Of a stretch of 64,000 nt of DNA, positions 57,780 through 64,000 are shown piece after piece; the stretch's first letter is position 1, and each line of letters starts with the position of its first letter. Source of the stretch: Opisthorchis felineus. Lineage: Eukaryota; Platyhelminthes; Trematoda; Opisthorchiida; Opisthorchiidae. The notes under the pieces are model-generated. The model had not been told where the DNA came from. It saw only the letters and a program-made list of their open reading frames with translations, and did no database searches. Location of the stretch: assembly GCA_004794785.1 (NCBI GenBank), contig SJOL01009422.1, positions 786,429-850,428 on the forward strand. The letters are read 5' to 3'. Position numbers and translations under genes: made by a program.

Positions 57780-58105
57780 AAGCAGGTAACCGCGTGACTT
57801 AAAGTATCCGTACGAGTGAAAGGAGGAAAGCTCTCCTCTGCGAAGTTGCTTATTAGGAAACACGAATCTATGCAGTTACAAGCCATTAGACATGAAAGTA
57901 AATATCTCATCTGCTCAGAGTTTCTGAAAAGTGAATATTCTCACGCGTCTTACTGAACTTGCCTGGACGCTGACTGACCGTTAAACGACCACTGCAAAGT
58001 GGTTCCATAATTTCTGCAATAACATTCACCTCCCATCAGATGTGGGGGGAGCTTGGACACCAGACCATGGAGTACTCGCATGCTTTGACACCGTTACACC
58101 GCTAC
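57780..58105. repeat. Dispersed repeat of unknown class (pair 1)
   Basis: Aligns by eye with 62970-63290: GCGTCTTACTGAACTTGCCTGG, CACTGCAAAGTGGTTCC, ATAATTTC and ACTACTCG/AGTACTCG blocks in the same order. The element type is not recognised. It separates LINE RT (57.7 kb) from LINE endonuclease (58.5 kb). An adjoining plus frame at 58040-58417 (125 codons) is unidentified. Confidence 0.5.
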
Positions 58106-58489
58106 ACGGGTACCATTTTGGACACAATTGGTCTCCAATTCTCTGGAACGCGTTTTTGTTCCGAAATAAGTATGGACAAGCTTGTCAAAGCAGAAGACAA
58201 ATTCATTTACACTTTTAAACAACATTGGAGGAAGCTCATCCTGTCCAGCAACCCGATGGCGTTTCATCAACTGGAAGTGAACCTAAGTTCTCAGGCCGAG
58301 GCTCAAAATGAGCGGGCTGAACGAAAGACCTGGGCGGAGGACGGAGGGCCCACTAGAATGTTGCTGAAAATATTTTGCCCAGTGATCTATACTTCGTCCT
58401 TTATTATATATATTTGATAAACTTATTTACGGAAGACATGTCCTGTTTGGCTGGGATATCTTCCGTGCAATCTCAGCCGCACTGTTTTT

Positions 58490-59300
58490 TTCCTGGTCTT
58501 TGAACTCTGATTCCACCACGCCTCTCAGTCCACAAACAGGTTATGTTTTTGAGCTGCCTTCTAGCTGAATTGTACTCCAAAGCAAGGACCTCGCATCGAG
58601 AATTGATCGTTCTGAGATCCAGTGGCTTCCGCGTGCGCGCTCAGGAACTTCACAAGCACACTTATAGGCGTCACGTTTAGCCATGGTTGTCTCATTACAA
58701 TTTGGTCAATGTCCTTCAGGGAGGCCGCTTGTGATAAGTTAAATAGTAGGCTTTAGCATGGTTCCCTAACTTTTGGTTCACCACATTTTCCTGCTGCTAA
58801 GCAGGGAGTGAGAAAGTTTAATAAAAATACACCGAACGAGGGCGTGATCTGAATCGACCTGTGTATTTCAGAACTGTCGGCACTGAAAGATTGAATCGCG
58901 CCAACGGTAGCCGATGGCCAGGCGGTTAAGTTGATTCCAGGGGGTGATAGGGACGCCAGAAAGCACAACGACGATCACTGCTACTCAAGCAATACTGCTG
59001 AGAATTAGCTCTTGATCAAAAAAGCCGTGAATGGCATTCACCGTTGTCATCACGCTTTGCGCTGAGACTAACCTCAACACTGAAGCATGCTTCTGATGAA
59101 CTGAGGAGTCCTACTTGCGCATTGCAGTCTCCCAATACGATGACCAAATCCGAGGTCATCATGTTGGACATGAGAGTGGTCTATTCTCGATAGAAAGTGT
59201 CTTTCGGTAAATCAGAGCTACAGTTCGTCGTTGCATAAATAAACGCGATAATTAAGGAGCGTTTAGTATTTCAACTGGCGAGATTTTTATCAAATTAGAC
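58490..59300 (-). mobile_element. RTE-type LINE, endonuclease domain fragment
   Basis: The minus strand at 59.1-59.3 kb reads AFIYATTNCSSDLPKDTFY, then SDLVIVLGDCNAQVG, the APE-type endonuclease block with GD-N. The region following (58.5-58.95 kb) fits the linker to RT. Stops and frame changes are many. Together with 56300-57720 it may be one old element split by an insertion. Confidence 0.65.
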
Positions 59301-59445
59301 AGCTGGACAGCTCGTTACAGTTATCTAGTTGGGATATGAAGCATTAACTTGCAAACTTGAGCTTATGCTAATACCGGAACGACGTGCCGCAGCAGCTGCG
59401 GGATCTACCGAAGTTCGTAGTCAGTAGCGTCTTGATGGAGAGGGC

Positions 59446-59621
59446 TACACTATACTATACTATGCTATACTATACTATACTATACTATACTATACTATAC
59501 TATACTATACTATACTATACCATACTATACTATACTATACTATACTATACTATGCTATACTGTACTGTACTATACTGTACTATACTAGACTAGACTAGAC
59601 TAGACTATACTATGCTATACT
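59446..59621 (+). repeat. Pentanucleotide satellite (ACTAT)n
   Basis: About 35 units of ACTAT, with variants GCTAT, ACTGT and ACTAG gathered towards the 3' side. It gives a spurious repetitive open frame. Confidence 0.97.
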
Positions 59622-60599
59622 GGGATCCTCTATCCGAGTTTCTGAAGTGCGGCAGACGTTGACTGGTTGAGTACATAAAGTGCGCGCAACAGCAGCTTGT
59701 TGGCAAATCTGCCTAAGGATTCTCACAATAAAAGCAGCGTTAAAATTAGGAGAAGTAGACCTAAATATCCGTCGTAGAGCAGTACATTTCACTGGTAGCT
59801 TTTTAACTTTCATAGGTAGCTCAGTAAAGTGCCTGTAGCTGGGGTCTATATAAGACTGGTTACCAAGTGTGCAAGGGCAAAAGTTAGGAGATAACAATGA
59901 GCATAAAAGACGTCAGCAGTCGCGTGTTTTCGACTAACCGCGAATAAGGTTCCCTAGGCGGATGTCATCACACGACGGCCAGTGTGGCATGAATGTACTT
60001 TTATCTGTCAAATTCATAGTTGCATGTAGGCTACCATACCACTACGGTGCCCAAGGCTCCACAGAATGACTGTTAGGGTCCTCAACCAAAGACTTTGGAT
60101 CAAAATCTTGAATAAAGGGTACCGGTTTATAGCTTTCCACTACTTGGTTATCCGAAATTTTAAGTAACAACTTGCCGCAACGGTTCCAAACGTCAAACCC
60201 TGAGGACTAGGAATTCTATCCAGTGGCCAAGGTATGAGAGGTACGGAGATGTTGGTAATTGACAATTTCAGTACATGCAATCTGATTCATCTTAATCGAG
60301 GTGGCTTTACTGAAGCCCGGGTGGATTTACCAAGGAGGTGAATTACTGACTCAGGAAGACCAAATGACCTGTTGTCAGTAGACTTCTCGTGGCCGGCGAA
60401 GATGAATCCCTAGTGATCGATTAATGGCCTGGTGATCGTTACCTGTTTGGCTGCACCGTGTATTTTGGGATGTCCTAAGCAAATCGGTAGCGTCACATGA
60501 TTAATGCGTTATCATTATCATTATCACCATCATGATCGGAGACAGCAACATCAGTCACTGCCGTACACTCATAAACTAAATCTAACTAGATTTAGAGCC

Positions 60600-61740
60600 T
60601 TAAAGTGAAAAGAAGAGAAGAAGAATGGGTGATGAAGGGGAATTGTTGCTGACTTACCGCAAGCACTCTGCGGTGGCTGCACCTCCAAGCTCCCAGTCAG
60701 ACAATCTGGAAAGAAACTGACAGCATGAACGCCACTGACATCAGCCAGCCGCCATTTCTTTCAGTGTCCCCAGTCAAGCGAGCGTGTTCACGGGAACCCC
60801 ATCCTAGAAGGCATGCAACAACAACAACACCCAAACTTTTCGTACTCCCTTCCGCAACCTTCTGTCAAGCCATACTTTGTCCACATCGCGGTTTGCTCTA
60901 TGGAGAACAACACTGGTCTCGGCATACTGTTTTTTGGCATGCGTAGCCCTTACTGTAGCCTGGTACGCGTAAAAAATGAGACCAAGTGATAGGCCTTTTT
61001 GACGCCAAAAGTGAAGCAAATTAGTAAATGTGATTGTGGCCTTTGATATTTATCCACTGACTTCATCAGATACACTTCCGTCAGAGCCAGTACAACTACC
61101 GGGGTATATAAAATTCTCCACAACCCACAATGATTCTCCTTGACTTGTAAGGAGCTTGTTCAGAGACTGTACGTTCTGAAGCATGACTTTGCACCTTGAA
61201 GGTGCTAGGCGCATGGTGAAAGATGGTATGACGGTGGTCAGTGAAAAGGGCTTTTGTTTCGGCTTGGTCTTCAAGGATGAGGACGAGGTCATCTGCGCAC
61301 TCCAAATCTATAAGATTCTCACCAGCGACAGTTTTAACACCGGGGTTTTGAAAACCTTCCAGCGTTCACCTCATTATTTCATCAGCGACGAAGTTGAACA
61401 AGAATGGACAGGGTGGGCACCCTTGTCAGACACCACTTTTTGAGGGGAAGCTTTTGGAGAGCTCACCGTACACTCGCAACCGCCCAGAAGTATGTGAATA
61501 TAGGGATCGGATTATGTTCACAAACTTCTGTCAAGCAAGTGTATTTCGCAGCACTGACAGATCGACAGAACGGAATGCACCCTTGAAGTCAAGGAATACC
61601 AAGAGTGTGGGTCGTCTGTACATGTGGCGTTGCCCTAACACTTGACAGAGTCCGAAGATGTGGTCAACGCAGCCTCTCCCCGGTCAAAATCACGCCTGGT
61701 TCTCACAAGTCGCGTACCACCGTAAGACGACAGATGAATA
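60600..61740 (-). mobile_element. RTE-type LINE fragment, RT to 3' end
   Basis: On the minus strand from 61.72 kb: LLVFLDFKGAFRSVDLSVL, GRLRVYGELSKSF, SGVRQGCPPCPFLFNFV (RT blocks), CADDLVLILEDQAETKAL (YADD with Tyr changed to Cys), APSRCKVMLQNVQSLN, a YPGSC-GSDGSVSDEV segment and FWRQKGLSLGLIFYAYQATV. It ends near 60600 with an A-rich side, AGAAGAGAAGAAGAA. A (CAT/TCA) triplet run at 60500-60540 follows. It is the best-preserved LINE in the window but not functional. Confidence 0.8.
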
Positions 61741-61884
61741 ATGCAATAAACAAAAAGTACGCCATTCAAGCCATTTGTACATAATGCAACATTTCCTTTC
61801 TTCTACTAAAAACTGTTCGCATTGCTCATCTACCGTGTTTATTTATTACTGATCTCACCCCCAAATGGAAGTGGGGATTTTTTC

Positions 61885-62097
61885 TCACTTGCTTTTCGGC
61901 CCACCATGGAAAATGGCAACCAAAATCTGTATGTGCCACACATCCATTCTTCTACAGCTGTCACCGTACACGCTATTGTAATTTAGGGGAATGAACTTCG
62001 GCTTTCGGGGACGCGAAACAGCTATTTGTGAGGCATGGACACGAAAGTGAACGTGAAATGTAGCGGGTGACATTTTTGCATGCATCCACACACACAA
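61885..62097 (-). other. Unidentified terminal frame with polyadenylation signal
   Basis: A 70-codon minus frame (for example PRKPKFIPLNYNSVYGDSCR) ends at 61885. About 40 bases further on, the minus strand carries overlapping AATAAA signals (TTTATTTATT at about 61840-61849). This could be the last exon of an unknown gene. No homology is recognised. Confidence 0.25.
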
Positions 62098-62969
62098 GTT
62101 CGCACGTCTACGGTCACCCGTACCGTCAGTCAGCTGGCTGTCAAGTTAAGCACCCTGCTGAGAAAACTAACCACAGTTGTTCCACATAATCCCGTTTTTG
62201 AAAACTCGTTTGCTCTTTCAGTCCCTTAACAATTCACCAACAAATATTGATTGTTCGAGAAGTTTGGGAGAAAGCTGGTATACAATCGTCCATTGATGTG
62301 CATCATTTAAAAAACTGACGGATATTCAGCAATGGTGTTTTAGAACTTCTGGAATGCAGTTGCAGCTATTTAAAAAGTTTCATTCTAAAAAATGCCCGAC
62401 GACCTTGATGGTATGCTCAGAATTCGGTGGCCGTTTTGATGAGTTTTGACAGAACTTCTATAGTTTTCTGGCAGGTTACATCACGCGAGACTCGACAGTG
62501 TTATGGGTTTGTCTGGCGCTCTGCAAATTAAGGCGACTTTATCCAGGTCTTCTTAGCTTCTTGGGAATTGCAGTCAGTCAGCTACTGGGTCCTAGTAACC
62601 AAAGCTTGTACCATACTCCTTAGAACTTGAACAAAATACGACCAACATTTTGTTTTTGTGCTAGTCGTTTGCTGATGAAAGAACGCTTATCACACAAGAT
62701 TACTTACAGCCAGTGGCCAGTCGATCTAGTAGTTGACACTCATCAATACGGCCAGCTTAGTAACAGAGGTTTCGTAGCTAAGTTCTGCATGTCTTTCTAA
62801 ACAACGCATCTTCAACCGGGGTGATATTCTCTGTGCAATATTACGCAGCGAATCACAGCGAGTTCTGACTCCGCAAAAAATAAAGGAAGAACGGATGAAC
62901 TGGGTTAGCAACTTGTTTTTTAAACAGATCGAAGTGAAACACCATCACCGTCACCATTCCAATAGATGG

Positions 62970-63290
62970 CAGCGTACCAATGAAAGGAAGAAAGTCCCAT
63001 TAAGTGTGGAGTTGTTCTTCGACGAATACGAACAAAACTGTTACAAGCCGTTACACACGAAAGTATATATTTCATCTTGACAGAGGTTTTGAAAGTGGAC
63101 ATTCTCAAGCGTCCTCTTGAAATTCTCTGGACGTTATTTGAATATTGAATAACAATGAACAAACACTGCAAAGCGGTTCCGTAATTTCCATACCAAGCTC
63201 CACCTTTCCTGCGGTGTGGAAAAGGCGCTTTACCACCTGGCCAGACACTACTCGAATGTTTCTCTTGTAGTATACACCGTTGAACTAGTA
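62970..63290. repeat. Dispersed repeat of unknown class (pair 2)
   Basis: Second member of the pair at 57780-58105. It carries CACTGCAAAGCGGTTCCGT, CCACCTTTCCTGCGGTGTGG and GACACTACTCGAATG. The stretch just before it (62.1-62.97 kb) has nothing recognisable. Confidence 0.5.
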
Positions 63291-63539
63291 GCGTATGCTG
63301 GCACTAAACTCAGCCGAAAACCAACTGTCGAAGGATGACTGGGCTAGCGAGCATCTAAGACAAGGTTACTATTGCTCTGGTTACACCTCAATAACGAATT
63401 GTGGCCATAGTTCTCCAGATGAACATAAATCTCATTTCAAATCAGCGCTTTGTCTCAGGCCGCTATTTTCCGGCCGAGGCATGCTAGACACGCGTTGATC
63501 ACATTAGAAATCCGCCGCCTCCTTGGATGTTAAACTATC

Positions 63540-64000
63540 TGGCTGAAAACGAGTGTTCACAAGGCAAATACATAGTCAATATTCCTCAGCCAGTTGCGTG
63601 GTGAATGGGCGAAATCACGCAAGGTCTTTGTTTAAACGTGGTGCAAGAAAAGATTAGCAACGATGGGTGATACTGGAGAGCCCAGAGCGACACCGTCACT
63701 TTGTCTATAGAGTGCCTTTACAAAGATGAAATAAATGGTGATTGGACACAGTTAAAGACCAGTAATACTATCAGCAAGTGCTTAGGTTGTTCTCTCTGCT
63801 AGAGATATATCCTCGCACAAAATAGTGGACAGAAAAGATAAACAGTCGTTAAGTGATACACTAGTATAAAGACCTGTTACGTCAAGGCTGACTGCATCTT
63901 CGTCATCATTGGTGTGGGTAGGTTGGAGAATATTAACAAAATTAAAAGTCATTCACGTGACTTTACACAGCTGATAATAAGGCTTTAACAAACCGCTTAT
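63540..64000 (-). mobile_element. Penelope-like element, RT fragment running off the window
   Basis: Minus strand: DAVSLDVTGLYTSVSLNDC (about 63.87 kb), then KALYRQSDGVALGSPVSPIV, ANLFLH (about 63.65-63.7 kb), both standard PLE RT motifs. A NIDYVFAL segment at about 63.57 kb sits where YVDD is expected. Two in-frame stops lie between the motifs. The 5' part lies beyond position 64000. Confidence 0.75.

Noticed and set aside
59384..59593. Tyr/Leu-rich repetitive frame
   Set aside because: Produced by the ACTAT satellite.

Overview
The window looks like a stretch of a flatworm nuclear genome, most likely a parasitic cestode or trematode. Evidence seen in the sequence: one widely spaced multi-exon gene, a very high density of degenerate retroelements, several Penelope-like elements (PLEs) with GIY-YIG endonuclease remnants, RTE-type LINE fragments and hammerhead-ribozyme repeats. 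A diphyllobothriid tapeworm is my preferred guess from familiarity with the repeat sequence, but it cannot be confirmed here.

The one gene I can reconstruct with confidence is an acetylcholinesterase-type cholinesterase on the minus strand. Its three coding exons are at 49401-48529, 16259-15316 and 11770-11515 (or 11547 if spliced further). They join in matching splice phases (0/0 and 2/2) with GT..AG borders and give a 690-residue protein with signal peptide, oxyanion hole, catalytic Ser244, Glu409 and His561, choline-site Trp111 and the expected cysteines. Intron 1 is 32,269 bp and intron 2 is 3,545 bp, so more than half of the window is the inside of this gene.

The rest is mainly repeats. 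(i) A short repeat with a monomer of about 308 bp occurs at some fifteen loci in both orientations, often as tandem or head-to-head hairpin pieces. It encodes a type I hammerhead ribozyme and resembles a retrozyme (a small non-autonomous element expected to make ribozyme-processed circular RNA). (ii) Eight PLE fragments are present: three are 3'-end copies (250-1225, 22190-22860, 27620-28440), two of which keep a different hammerhead motif, and one is 2 kb long (32.55-34.64 kb) with RT-region and GIY-YIG remnants. (iii) RTE-type LINE fragments occur at about 12-13, 31.7-32.1, 34.8-35.5, 56.3-57.7, 58.5-59.3 and 60.6-61.7 kb, all on the minus strand. (iv) tRNA-derived SINEs occur at 7.2, 9.9, 18.2, 40.6 and 55.3 kb. 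(v) There are simple repeats and a 425-base assembly gap (35613-36037) behind a (TA)n tract.

Layout: 0-11 kb is repeat-rich DNA downstream of the cholinesterase; 11.5-49.4 kb is the cholinesterase gene, with several unidentified exon-like reading frames on the opposite strand of intron 1, including a small cysteine-rich ORF and a SWIM-zinc-finger-like ORF; 49.4-64 kb is its upstream side, dominated by LINE and PLE debris. No rRNA, canonical tRNA gene, CRISPR array or bacterial-type operon was seen.
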